DNA from: an uncultured Oscillospiraceae bacterium
Lineage (GTDB): Bacteria > Bacillota > Clostridia > Oscillospirales > Oscillospiraceae
Assembly (NCBI GenBank): GCA_910587395.1
Contig: CAJULJ010000007.1
Location: 15,691-79,690 of the forward strand
DNA length: 64,000 nt
Reading direction: 5' to 3'
Shown: piece after piece, positions 42,843 to 50,305 of the stretch
How the letters are laid out: every line of letters starts with the position of its first letter
Position numbering within the stretch: the stretch's first letter is position 1
Notes under the pieces: model-generated
What the model saw: the letters and a program-made list of their open reading frames with translations, nothing else
Told to the model about the DNA's origin: nothing
Database searches by the model: none
Translations under genes and position numbers: made by a program

Positions 42843-44312
42843 ATGGAATTATCGCCAAGGCTTCAGGCCATTGCCCGGCAGGTACCTCAAGGTGCACGGC
42901 TGGCAGATGTGGGGACCGACCACGGCTATCTGCCGGTGTGGCTGCTGCTGAACGGTCAGATTGAGAGCGCTATTGCCGCCGACCTGCGGGCGGGGCCACT
43001 GGATCGGGCCAGGGATACGGCTCGGCAGTTCCAGCAAACCAACTGGATCTCTTTCCGGTTGTGCGATGGCTTGTCGGACATTAAGGCGGACGAAGTGGAT
43101 ACAGTGTCCATTGCGGGCATGGGCGGAGAGACCATCACCGCCATTTTAAAAGCCGCTCCCTGGACAAAGCAGAATAAGCTGCTGCTGTTGCAGCCTATGA
43201 CTGGAGCGTCCAAGCTTCGAGAATGGCTACAAATCAATGGATATGTCATTCTGGATGAGAATATTGCCCAGGAAGGGAAAAAACTTTACAGTATTTGGAC
43301 GGTAACGGGCGGTGATATGCCTCCGTTGACTCCGGCAGAGCTGTGGGCAGGGAAGAACCGTCCGAATCCGCTGCGCAAGGAATTCCTGGATATGATGGAA
43401 CGAAAGGCAGAGCGAGCCTTGCAAGGCCACTTGGCGGCACAGTCAACGGATCAGGTGGCCGTCGCCCAGCTGGAGGCAGTGACTGCCGGGCTGCGAGCAA
43501 TGAAAAAGGAGTTGATTCCTGTGACCACAGTGGGGATGGTATATGAGTTTTTGCAGAAAAAAGCGCCCTTCGAGTTGCAAGAGAATTTTGATAATGCCGG
43601 CTTTTTGGTGGGCAGGGAAGAAGCGTCCGTCAGCAAGCTGCTGGTGACACTGGATATTACAGAACAGGTGGTCCAGGAGGCCGCAGAGCGAGGGGTACAG
43701 CTCATCGTGGCCCACCATCCTGTGATTTTTGGCGGTGTTAAATCGGTGACGGATCAGACCTCCACTGGGCGCATCCTTCTCTCCCTCGTAGAGAGTGGTA
43801 TCGCCGCAATCTGTGCCCATACCAACTTGGACGCGGTGGAGGGCGGTGTCAATGACGCACTGGCTCTTCGCTTGGGGCTGACCGACATAGGACAGCTTAG
43901 GCAGGCTGGTATGGACGGACAGGGAAGGCCCTATGGCATCGGTCGGGTTGGGTTTGTGCCGGAGCAGCCCTTGTACGACTTTGCCATGGCGGTAAAGCAG
44001 CTGCTGGGAGCCAATGGTATCCGGCTGGTGGACGGTGGGAAGCCTGTCCGCATGGTGGCAGTGGGCGGCGGTGCCTGCGCCGACATGATGGGCGACGCAT
44101 TGGCCCAGGGCTGCGATACCTTTGTCACCTCTGATGTAAAATACCACCAATTTCTGGAGGCCAAGGCACTGGGGCTGAATCTGGTGGATGCGGGGCATTT
44201 CCCCACGGAGGATGTGGTGTGCCCTGTGCTTCGGGATTGGCTGTCCAAACGATTCCCTCATGTGTCGGTATTCATCTCTCAAAAACATGCGGAGGTGTTT
44301 TCCTACCTCTGA
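42843..44312 (+). CDS. Fusion of tRNA adenine-22 N1-methyltransferase (TrmK) and Nif3/YqfO-like metal protein
   Basis: One 489-residue frame holds two proteins that are normally adjacent genes. Residues 1-225 are TrmK: SAM motif ARLADVGTDHGYLPVWLL, SIAGMGGETITAILK and LLLQPMTGASKLREWL. Residues 227-489 are a Nif3 (DUF34) protein: VTTVGMVYEFLQKKAPFELQ, ENFDNAGFLVG, metal ligands in VAHHPVIFGG and CAHTNLDAVEGG, and DAGHFPTED. No stop codon separates them. An internal GTG at 43521 with AAAGGAG nine bases upstream could still start Nif3 alone, so both a fusion and a separate Nif3 chain are possible. Confidence 0.9.
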   Translation: MELSPRLQAIARQVPQGARLADVGTDHGYLPVWLLLNGQIESAIAADLRAGPLDRARDTARQFQQTNWISFRLCDGLSDIKADEVDTVSIAGMGGETITAILKAAPWTKQNKLLLLQPMTGASKLREWLQINGYVILDENIAQEGKKLYSIWTVTGGDMPPLTPAELWAGKNRPNPLRKEFLDMMERKAERALQGHLAAQSTDQVAVAQLEAVTAGLRAMKKELIPVTTVGMVYEFLQKKAPFELQENFDNAGFLVGREEASVSKLLVTLDITEQVVQEAAERGVQLIVAHHPVIFGGVKSVTDQTSTGRILLSLVESGIAAICAHTNLDAVEGGVNDALALRLGLTDIGQLRQAGMDGQGRPYGIGRVGFVPEQPLYDFAMAVKQLLGANGIRLVDGGKPVRMVAVGGGACADMMGDALAQGCDTFVTSDVKYHQFLEAKALGLNLVDAGHFPTEDVVCPVLRDWLSKRFPHVSVFISQKHAEVFSYL

Positions 44313-44367
44313 CTCTGACATGAAGTGTTCCCCGCCATCATATGGTGGAAGAAAGGGGGACTGGCTT

Positions 44368-45087
44368 ATGAAACGGGATATTATATTGCTGACGCTATGT
44401 CTATGTGTACTGCTTGTGGTGAATTGGCTGAGCGATGAGCGTGCGGAGCCTGTTTCTGCCGCCATTGGTACAGGAAGGCATTGGACGTTGATCCTGGACG
44501 CCGGACACGGCGGGGAGGACGGCGGAGCCAGCACAGCGGCAGGGGAGAAGGAGAGTGACATCAACTTGGCCATCGTGCGTAAGACCCGAGCGCTGATGGT
44601 ATTTCTAGGGGTGGAGCCCAGGCTGACGCGGGAGGAGGATATCTCTCTGCATAGCGGTGGGGCGGAGACCATTCGCCAGAAAAAAGTATCTGACCTGAAA
44701 TATCGAGTGGCATTGGTGGAGGAAATTCCAAACGCTATGCTGATTAGTATACACCAAAATCACTTTACAGATTCCAGGTATGACGGGGCACAGGTGTTTT
44801 TTAATGACGGAGATGTGAGCTGTCAATGGGGAGAGAACACCCAAGAGGTGCTACGGCAGGTGTTGGACTCGGATAACGACCGAAAAGCGAAACCAATGCC
44901 GGACGGTATCTACCTATTTGATCATGTCAGTTGTCCGGCCATCCTGGTGGAGTGCGGTTTTCTGAGCAACGGGGAAGAGGCGGCACTTCTGGTCACGGAT
45001 GCCTATCAGCGAAAGGTGGCGGTGGCATTGGCTGGGGCATGTTTTCATGAACTACAGATGATACCCGCGATTGGGGGAGGAGAATGA
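44368..45087 (+). CDS. cwlD: N-acetylmuramoyl-L-alanine amidase, CwlD-like
   Basis: A zinc amidase (Amidase_3) that in spores removes peptide side chains from muramic acid to allow muramic-delta-lactam formation in the cortex. A single N-terminal hydrophobic segment (DIILLTLCLCVLLVVNWL) is a signal or anchor. The zinc motifs are LILDAGHGGEDGGAS, ISIHQNHF and LVECGFLSNGEE. 239 residues from the ATG at 44368, with AAAGGGGGA upstream. CwlD identity follows from size and domain layout. It is followed after 1 bp by radA. Confidence 0.85.
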   Translation: MKRDIILLTLCLCVLLVVNWLSDERAEPVSAAIGTGRHWTLILDAGHGGEDGGASTAAGEKESDINLAIVRKTRALMVFLGVEPRLTREEDISLHSGGAETIRQKKVSDLKYRVALVEEIPNAMLISIHQNHFTDSRYDGAQVFFNDGDVSCQWGENTQEVLRQVLDSDNDRKAKPMPDGIYLFDHVSCPAILVECGFLSNGEEAALLVTDAYQRKVAVALAGACFHELQMIPAIGGGE

Positions 45088-45088
45088 T

Positions 45089-46453
45089 ATGGCAAAGGCA
45101 AAGTCCTTGTTTTACTGCACAGACTGCGGAAACGAGACCCTGAAATGGCAGGGAAGGTGCCCTGCCTGCGGGGCGTGGAACACCATCGTGGAGCAGCCTG
45201 CCCAGGATGTGAAGAAAAAAGCGTCCTCTGTTTCTGCTGGGGTTGGGGCACGCCGCCCCAGGCCAATGGCCGAGGTGGAGGCAGTGGATGAACTGCGTTT
45301 CAACACCGGTATGAACGAGCTGGACCGGGTGCTGGGCGGCGGTGCGGTAAAGGGCTCGTTGGTGCTGGTAGGAGGCGCACCCGGCATTGGAAAGTCCACG
45401 CTGATGCTGCAAATCTGTGATAATTTGTGCCGGTTTTCGGATGTTTTATATGTATCTGGTGAGGAATCTGAGCGGCAGATTAAGCTGCGGGCACAGCGGC
45501 TGGGTATTCGTGACGAGGGACTGTACCTCTTTTCCGAAACTAATCTAGATGATATTGTGGCCGCAGTTCAGGAAAAAAAACCAGATATCCTCATTGTAGA
45601 CTCTATCCAAACCATTTACAATGGTGATTCCAACTCCTCACCGGGCAGTGTGGCCCAGGTGAAGGAGTGCACCATGGCGCTGATGCATCTGGCAAAAGGT
45701 ATGGGTGTGACGGTGTTTGTGGTTGGACATATTAATAAAGAAGGTTCTCTGGCCGGGCCGAAGGTACTGGAACATATGGTGGACTGTGTACTCCACTTCG
45801 AGGGAGAAGAGCACAACTCCTATCGTATTTTGCGGGCCGCAAAGAACCGTTTTGGTGCCACAAATGAGATTGGTGTGTTTGAAATGGTCGATAAAGGGCT
45901 GGTAGAGGTGCCAAACCCGTCGGAAGCTATGCTGTCCGGCCGACCTGAGAATATGCCCGGTTCCTGCGTCACCTGTGTAATGGAGGGAGTGCGGCCGGTG
46001 CTGGCGGAGGTGCAGGCCCTGCTGGCACCGTCGGCCTATGGGAATTCTCGCAGAACCAGCAATGGATTTGACTACAATCGGGCCATGATGATGCTGGCTG
46101 TGCTGGAAAAGCGGGGCGGGCTGATGCTGTCCAATTGTGATTTTTATGTCAATGTCATTGGCGGGCTGACATTGGACGAGCCTGCCGCCGATTTGGCGCT
46201 CATCGTGGCACTGGCGTCCAGCTTCCGGGACAAGCCCGTACCTTTTGACCTGGCGGCTATTGGAGAAGTTGGGCTTACCGGAGAACTGCGCTCTGTGAAC
46301 GCCATCAACCAGCGTCTCAGCGAGGTACGCCGGCTGGGCTTTTCCAAGTGTCTGGTACCGTCCAGAAGCAGCGGAAAGCTCATGGCGCCGGAAGGCTTAG
46401 ATCTGATTCGGGTCAGCAGCATTCGTGAGGCCATCGCTGTGCTGGCTGGATAG
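45089..46453 (+). CDS. radA: DNA repair protein RadA
   Basis: A RecA-like helicase for branch migration. The N-terminal C4 zinc finger is YCTDCGNETLKWQGRCPACG, Walker A LVGGAPGIGKSTLM, the RadA-specific KNRFG motif is in RAAKNRFGATNEIG, and a Lon-like C-terminal domain follows (GLTLDEPAADLALIVALASS). The ATG at 45089 (454 aa) has GGAGGAG upstream. Its last 57 bp overlap an antisense small gene. Confidence 0.97.
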   Translation: MAKAKSLFYCTDCGNETLKWQGRCPACGAWNTIVEQPAQDVKKKASSVSAGVGARRPRPMAEVEAVDELRFNTGMNELDRVLGGGAVKGSLVLVGGAPGIGKSTLMLQICDNLCRFSDVLYVSGEESERQIKLRAQRLGIRDEGLYLFSETNLDDIVAAVQEKKPDILIVDSIQTIYNGDSNSSPGSVAQVKECTMALMHLAKGMGVTVFVVGHINKEGSLAGPKVLEHMVDCVLHFEGEEHNSYRILRAAKNRFGATNEIGVFEMVDKGLVEVPNPSEAMLSGRPENMPGSCVTCVMEGVRPVLAEVQALLAPSAYGNSRRTSNGFDYNRAMMMLAVLEKRGGLMLSNCDFYVNVIGGLTLDEPAADLALIVALASSFRDKPVPFDLAAIGEVGLTGELRSVNAINQRLSEVRRLGFSKCLVPSRSSGKLMAPEGLDLIRVSSIREAIAVLAG

Positions 46454-46576
46454 ACGAGGCGTGAAATTGAGACAGGCGTCGTTGGGAATTGCCTGTCTGA
46501 CTGATTGGGCCTGGGCCAGCGTGCACAGGCCCTCGTCCTGGAATTTGCAGTTCTGCGTGCAGGGGATGAAGCTCAT
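46397..46576 (-). CDS. Small Cys-rich protein, convergent with radA
   Basis: 59 residues beginning MSFIPCTQNCKFQDEGLCTL with four Cys (C-x3-C-x7-C and C in NDACLNF), followed by a tail encoded opposite the end of radA. Small proteins of this pattern occur in many Clostridia and are sometimes labelled hydroxymyristoyl-ACP dehydratase without support. The ATG at 46576 has AGGTGA five bases upstream; an ATG at 46594 adds six residues. A metal or redox role is plausible from the cysteines only. Confidence 0.65.
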   Translation of the reverse strand: MSFIPCTQNCKFQDEGLCTLAQAQSVRQAIPNDACLNFTPRLSSQHSDGLTNAADPNQI

Positions 46577-46850
46577 ATTAATCACCTGAATCATTGGATT
46601 TCAATGGAAGGTCGAATAGATCATATCGGAAGGAGGCGTAGGCTGGCACATATCCAACTCAACAAAATAAAAATTTTGTTGAGTTGGAAGGAGGGCAAAC
46701 CGGGTAAAATTAGCTTTATGGCCGTTTTGACCGGGACTGCTGCATCTGAGCCAATTTGAGTATTGGCTCTTATTCAGCATTGGTTTGCTGTTCTGCCGTT
46801 TAGTCTGCCCAACTGTTTCTGTCTTATGAATGTGCCAGTCACTTTTGACC
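46577..46850. other. Intergenic stretch with a 15-bp hairpin
   Basis: CCAACTCAACAAAAT (46654-46668) pairs exactly with 46673-46687 around AAAA. No T tract follows on either strand. No other gene was recognised. The divergent small Cys-rich gene and the tyrosine recombinase should be promoted from here, but no clear promoter was found. Confidence 0.55.
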
Positions 46851-47882
46851 ATGACAGATTATCGTACTGAGGCTCCGCCAATTTTGCGGGATTTCCTGGC
46901 TTACCATGAAACAATCCAGGGACACTCCAGAAGAACTGTAGATGAATACTTTCTGGACCTGCGTACATTTTTCCGTTACATGAAGATTGAAAAAGGCGGT
47001 GTGCCGCGCAGCACACCGCTGGATGAGATCTCCATTGATGATGTGGACTTGGCTCTGGTCAAATCGGTTACGCTGACGGATATTTACGCGTTCCTCAGCT
47101 TCCTCAGCCGGGATCGTGTAAAGAACGCCAATGCGCCCAATTCCCGATATGGACTGGAAGTGTCCTCCAGAGCCAGAAAAGTGGCAACTATTCGGTCTTT
47201 TTATAAGTATTTAGTGTCAAAAGCAAAGCTTATAGATGAGAGTCCCATCCAGGAGCTGGACTCCCCGAAAATTCGGCAAACCCTGCCGCGGTACCTCACA
47301 CTGGACGAGAGCATCCAGCTTTTGGAATCTATTGACGGGGACAATGCAGAGCGTGATTTCTGTATTATAACGCTATTTTTGAACTGCGGCGTACGAATTT
47401 CTGAACTGGTTGGCTTAAATCTCTCTGACGTTCGGGGAGACCGTCTGCAGGTGCTGGGCAAGGGCAATAAGGAGCGGATCGTTTACCTTAATGCGGCTTG
47501 CCAAAACGCCATTGAAGACTGGCTGGAGGTGCGCTCTCAGTCCGGCGCGGCGGATCCTTACGCACTGTTTATCACACGTAAGCACACCCGCATCACCAAG
47601 GCGGGAGTCCACTATATGCTCAAGCAGCGTTTCACCGCTGCGGGGCTGGACAGCAGCAAGTATTCCGCACACAAGCTGCGCCACACCGCTGCTACGCTGA
47701 TGCTGCAAAACGGCGTGGATGTGCGGACCCTCCAAGAGGTGTTGGGGCACGAGCACCTGAACACCACTCAAATTTACACCCATGTGGACAGCGACGCGCT
47801 GCAAAATGCGGCACAGTCCAATCCGCTGGGGCAAATCAAAGCAAAGCCCCGGCGCGGCCGTCCCAAAACGAAGGAGGAATAA
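46851..47882 (+). CDS. Tyrosine recombinase, XerC-like
   Basis: A site-specific recombinase with an N-terminal SAM-like core-binding domain (ILRDFLAYHETIQGHSRRTV to about residue 120) and a C-terminal catalytic domain. Catalytic residues: Arg in NCGVRISELVG, Lys in GKGNKERIVYL, HKLRHTAATLM (H-x-x-R), GHEHLNTTQIY (H) and Tyr in TTQIYTHV. The basic tail RRGRPKTKEE is unusual. ATG at 46851 gives 343 residues; ATG at 46830 adds seven, and neither has a good ribosome site. A second Xer gene (58065-58952) looks like XerD, so this may be the XerC partner or a domesticated integrase. Confidence 0.88.
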   Translation: MTDYRTEAPPILRDFLAYHETIQGHSRRTVDEYFLDLRTFFRYMKIEKGGVPRSTPLDEISIDDVDLALVKSVTLTDIYAFLSFLSRDRVKNANAPNSRYGLEVSSRARKVATIRSFYKYLVSKAKLIDESPIQELDSPKIRQTLPRYLTLDESIQLLESIDGDNAERDFCIITLFLNCGVRISELVGLNLSDVRGDRLQVLGKGNKERIVYLNAACQNAIEDWLEVRSQSGAADPYALFITRKHTRITKAGVHYMLKQRFTAAGLDSSKYSAHKLRHTAATLMLQNGVDVRTLQEVLGHEHLNTTQIYTHVDSDALQNAAQSNPLGQIKAKPRRGRPKTKEE

Positions 47883-47884
47883 CC

Positions 47885-48514
47885 ATGTCGAATGTTTTGA
47901 GGATCGCCTGCGGGAACGGAAACTGCTATTTGGTTTTCAACGGTAAGAACGCGATCTTGGTGGATACCTGCCGGGGAAAGTACCGGCAAAAAGTGCTGAA
48001 TGCCTGTAGGCAGTTTCAGCTTCGCCTGCTGGTGCTCACCCATGGGCATCTCGACCACGTGGAAAATGCCGCCTTTTTGTCACAATCCCTGAATATCCCT
48101 ATAGCCATGCATCAAGCCGACCTTGAACTGCTGGAGGATAATCTGAAGCAGCATCTATCCGCGCATAGTATTTTAGGCAAAATTGTGCTGGCCGCTTCCA
48201 TTAAGACCTTCCAGATGGCGGAATATATCCCTGCAATCACCCAAGCTGTATTTCTGGAGGACGGCGACTCTTTGGACTCCTATGGTTTCCCTGATATCAA
48301 AATCGTGGGTCTTCCAGGCCACACAAATGGCTCCATCGGGTTGGATGTGGCCGGACAGGACCTGATTGTCGGAGATGCTCTGATGAATATGTTCTACCCC
48401 ACTGTTTCTATGCTGTATCATGATAAGGAAGCCATGCAGAAAAGTGCGGAGAAAATTGAAAGGCTTGGCCCCAGGCTTATCCATTTTGGACATGGAAAAC
48501 CAGTGAAAAATTGA
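47885..48514 (+). CDS. MBL-fold metallohydrolase
   Basis: 209 residues of the metallo-beta-lactamase fold: LVLTHGHLDHVENA supplies the HxHxDH motif, VGLPGHTNGSIGLDV the next His, LIVGDALMN the bridging Asp and LIHFGHGKPV the last His. No signal peptide. AGGAGG lies just ahead of the ATG, at the end of the recombinase gene, so the two are co-transcribed. The glyoxalase II or hydrolase substrate is unknown. Confidence 0.9.
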   Translation: MSNVLRIACGNGNCYLVFNGKNAILVDTCRGKYRQKVLNACRQFQLRLLVLTHGHLDHVENAAFLSQSLNIPIAMHQADLELLEDNLKQHLSAHSILGKIVLAASIKTFQMAEYIPAITQAVFLEDGDSLDSYGFPDIKIVGLPGHTNGSIGLDVAGQDLIVGDALMNMFYPTVSMLYHDKEAMQKSAEKIERLGPRLIHFGHGKPVKN

Positions 48515-48537
48515 ATATGGCTCAGATAAAATTGTTG

Positions 48538-48570
48538 GCAGCGCGGAGGATTCTTACCCCTCCGCGCTGC
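48538..48570. terminator. Hairpin terminator shared by two convergent genes; contains a stop codon
   Basis: GCAGCGCGGAGG (48538-48549) pairs with CCTCCGCGCTGC (48559-48570). The TAA stop of the minus-strand amidase-like gene (48554-48556) lies in the 9-nt loop, so the hairpin is partly coding. Only a weak T run follows on the minus strand (CAACAATTTTATC). Confidence 0.7.
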
Positions 48571-49117
48571 TTACCTGCCTTGGGCCGGACAGCGTGGAAC
48601 CACCTGTCACTTTAAGTGCCCCAATAATGTGGAGAAAACGCCATTCCACCACATTTTGATAACTGTCCAAAGGGCGATAGTCGGCGTCGTTGGAATGAGC
48701 CGCAATTAGAATGTTGTCTGGCCTGGGTGTGGCGCCCACCGAAACAATCACCGGCGTGTGGGCGAACACCTCACCGCTGGACTCAAACCGAAGCTGAACA
48801 AAGTCCCCGGGACGAAGAAAATTCATGTGTACCTGAATGCCCACCGGACCGTCTGTAGGCTGGGATCGGGTCATGAAATCCCAGAAAAAGGGCACGCCCG
48901 TCCAGGCAGGCGCTCGATCAGTGGCGTCGATGTAATACCAGCCGTATTCCGGCGTGAAGTTCATGATGCCTGTGCCAGCGTAGAGGCATTGGGACGCGAA
49001 ATTGGTGCAATCACCGCCGATTTCGCTGAAATCATAAAAAGCCGGGTTGCGGCTGTAGGCCCATTTATGGGCATAAGCTACCGCCGCCCGGCGGTTATAT
49101 GGGAGCAGCTGGATCAT
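48554..49117 (-). CDS. Amidase_6-type (NlpC/P60-like) domain protein
   Basis: 187 residues that match the putative amidase domain found in clostridial and Bacillus proteins. YNRRAAVAYAHKWAYSRNPA opens the domain, and the likely nucleophile Cys is in GGDCTNFASQCLYAGTGIMN. Later come GDFVQLRFESSGEVFAHTPV with a His and the C-terminal AAHSNDADYRPLDSY. No signal peptide is seen from the ATG at 49117, which has GGAGAGG five bases upstream; a longer start at 49249 is not supported. A peptidoglycan-related role is likely but unproven. Confidence 0.82.
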   Translation of the reverse strand: MIQLLPYNRRAAVAYAHKWAYSRNPAFYDFSEIGGDCTNFASQCLYAGTGIMNFTPEYGWYYIDATDRAPAWTGVPFFWDFMTRSQPTDGPVGIQVHMNFLRPGDFVQLRFESSGEVFAHTPVIVSVGATPRPDNILIAAHSNDADYRPLDSYQNVVEWRFLHIIGALKVTGGSTLSGPRQVSSAEG

Positions 49118-49210
49118 ACTGCCTCTCCCCCTTTCCAGCCATCCTATGCGCGCCGTCATTTTGTTGACACTGTTCTGAAAAAAATCCCCCTGTTTTGTGG
49201 GTTTTGACCT

Positions 49211-49230
49211 GCAAAAGCTGGAGCTTTTGC
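49211..49230. promoter_or_regulatory. 9-bp inverted repeat next to the fba promoter
   Basis: GCAAAAGCT (49211-49219) and AGCTTTTGC (49222-49230) form a near-perfect dyad that abuts the -35 element. This is a typical operator position for a dimeric regulator. Confidence 0.45.
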
Positions 49231-49259
49231 TTGCAATTCCCTGCCCCAAATGTTAAAAT
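49231..49259 (+). promoter_or_regulatory. Promoter of fba
   Basis: TTGCAA (49231-49236), 17 bp, TAAAAT (49254-49259), about 45 bp before the start codon. Confidence 0.7.
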
Positions 49260-49305
49260 GATAACATATACCCCCGCAAATATAATTTTAAGGAGTTGGT
49301 CAACT

Positions 49306-50274
49306 ATGCCACTGGTTACCTCTACTGAAATGTTCAAAAAAGCCTATCACGGCGGTTACGCCGTCGGCGCTTTCAATGTCAACAACATGGAGATCGTCCA
49401 GGGTATCACTGAGGCCTGCCGTGAGGAGAAGGCCCCCGTCATCCTTCAGGTTTCCAAGGGTGCCCGTGCTTACGCCAACCATACCTATCTGGTCAAGCTG
49501 GTTGAGGCCGCTGTCATCGAGTGCCCCGAGATCCCCATCGTGCTGCATCTGGATCATGGTGACAGCTTCGAGACCTGCAAGAGCTGCATCGACGGCGGCT
49601 TCACCTCCGTCATGATCGACGCCTCCTCCAAACCCTTCAATGAGAACATTGAGATTACCAAGAAGGTGGTCGAGTACGCCCACGATCACGGTGTGGTGGT
49701 CGAGGCTGAGCTGGGCGCTCTGGCCGGCGTGGAGGACGAGGTCAGTGTTTCTGCTGAGGACTCCCACTATACCCGCCCCGAGGAGGTTGAGGAGTTCGTG
49801 TCCAAGACCGGCTGCGACTCCCTGGCCATCGCCATCGGCACCAGCCACGGCGCTTACAAGTTCACCGCCGCTCAGTGCACCCGCAATGAGAAGGGCGAGC
49901 TGGTTCCCCCTCCCCTGCGCTTCGATATCCTGGACGAGGTCGTCAAGCGTCTGCCCGGCTTCCCCATCGTGCTCCACGGCTCCTCCAGCGTACCCCAGGA
50001 GTATGTGAAGATGGTCAACGCCAATGGCGGCAAGATGCCCGATGCCGTGGGTATCCCCGAGGAGCAGCTGCGTAAGGCTGCTGAGAGCGCTGTGTGCAAG
50101 ATCAACATCGACTCCGACCTGCGCCTGGCCATGACCGGCACCATTCGTCAGTTCTACACCGAGCATCCCGACAAGTTTGACCCCCGTGAGTACCTGAAGC
50201 CTGCCCGCGCCAACATCAAGGAGCTGGTGCGCCACAAGCTGGTGGATGTGCTGGGCTGCAATGGCAAGGCCTGA
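49306..50274 (+). CDS. fba: Class II fructose-bisphosphate aldolase
   Basis: A zinc-dependent aldolase that splits fructose 1,6-bisphosphate. MPLVTSTEMFKKAYHGGYAV and GAFNVNNMEIVQGI start the barrel; metal ligands are in VLHLDHGDSFETCKSCIDGG, EAELGALAGVEDEV, and later His residues in AIGTSHGAYKF and IVLHGSSSVP. The 322 residues are standard. The start at 49306 follows AAGGAG. Codon use is strongly biased toward C-ending codons, as in highly expressed genes. It is followed after 31 bp by a PPi-type phosphofructokinase. Confidence 0.97.
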   Translation: MPLVTSTEMFKKAYHGGYAVGAFNVNNMEIVQGITEACREEKAPVILQVSKGARAYANHTYLVKLVEAAVIECPEIPIVLHLDHGDSFETCKSCIDGGFTSVMIDASSKPFNENIEITKKVVEYAHDHGVVVEAELGALAGVEDEVSVSAEDSHYTRPEEVEEFVSKTGCDSLAIAIGTSHGAYKFTAAQCTRNEKGELVPPPLRFDILDEVVKRLPGFPIVLHGSSSVPQEYVKMVNANGGKMPDAVGIPEEQLRKAAESAVCKINIDSDLRLAMTGTIRQFYTEHPDKFDPREYLKPARANIKELVRHKLVDVLGCNGKA

Positions 50275-50305
50275 TTAACCAAAATAACAAAGGAGAATTC
50301 TTACT

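Noticed and set aside
46851..47882. Tyrosine recombinase as the integrase of a prophage or ICE
   Set aside because: No phage or conjugation genes, attachment repeats or tRNA flank it. It sits in a core-like run with radA and an MBL hydrolase and looks Xer-like.
49300..50235. 311-codon open frame opposite fba
   Set aside because: Same cause: biased codons in a highly expressed gene leave the opposite strand free of stops. The Leu/Gly/Asp/His-rich product is typical of such shadows.
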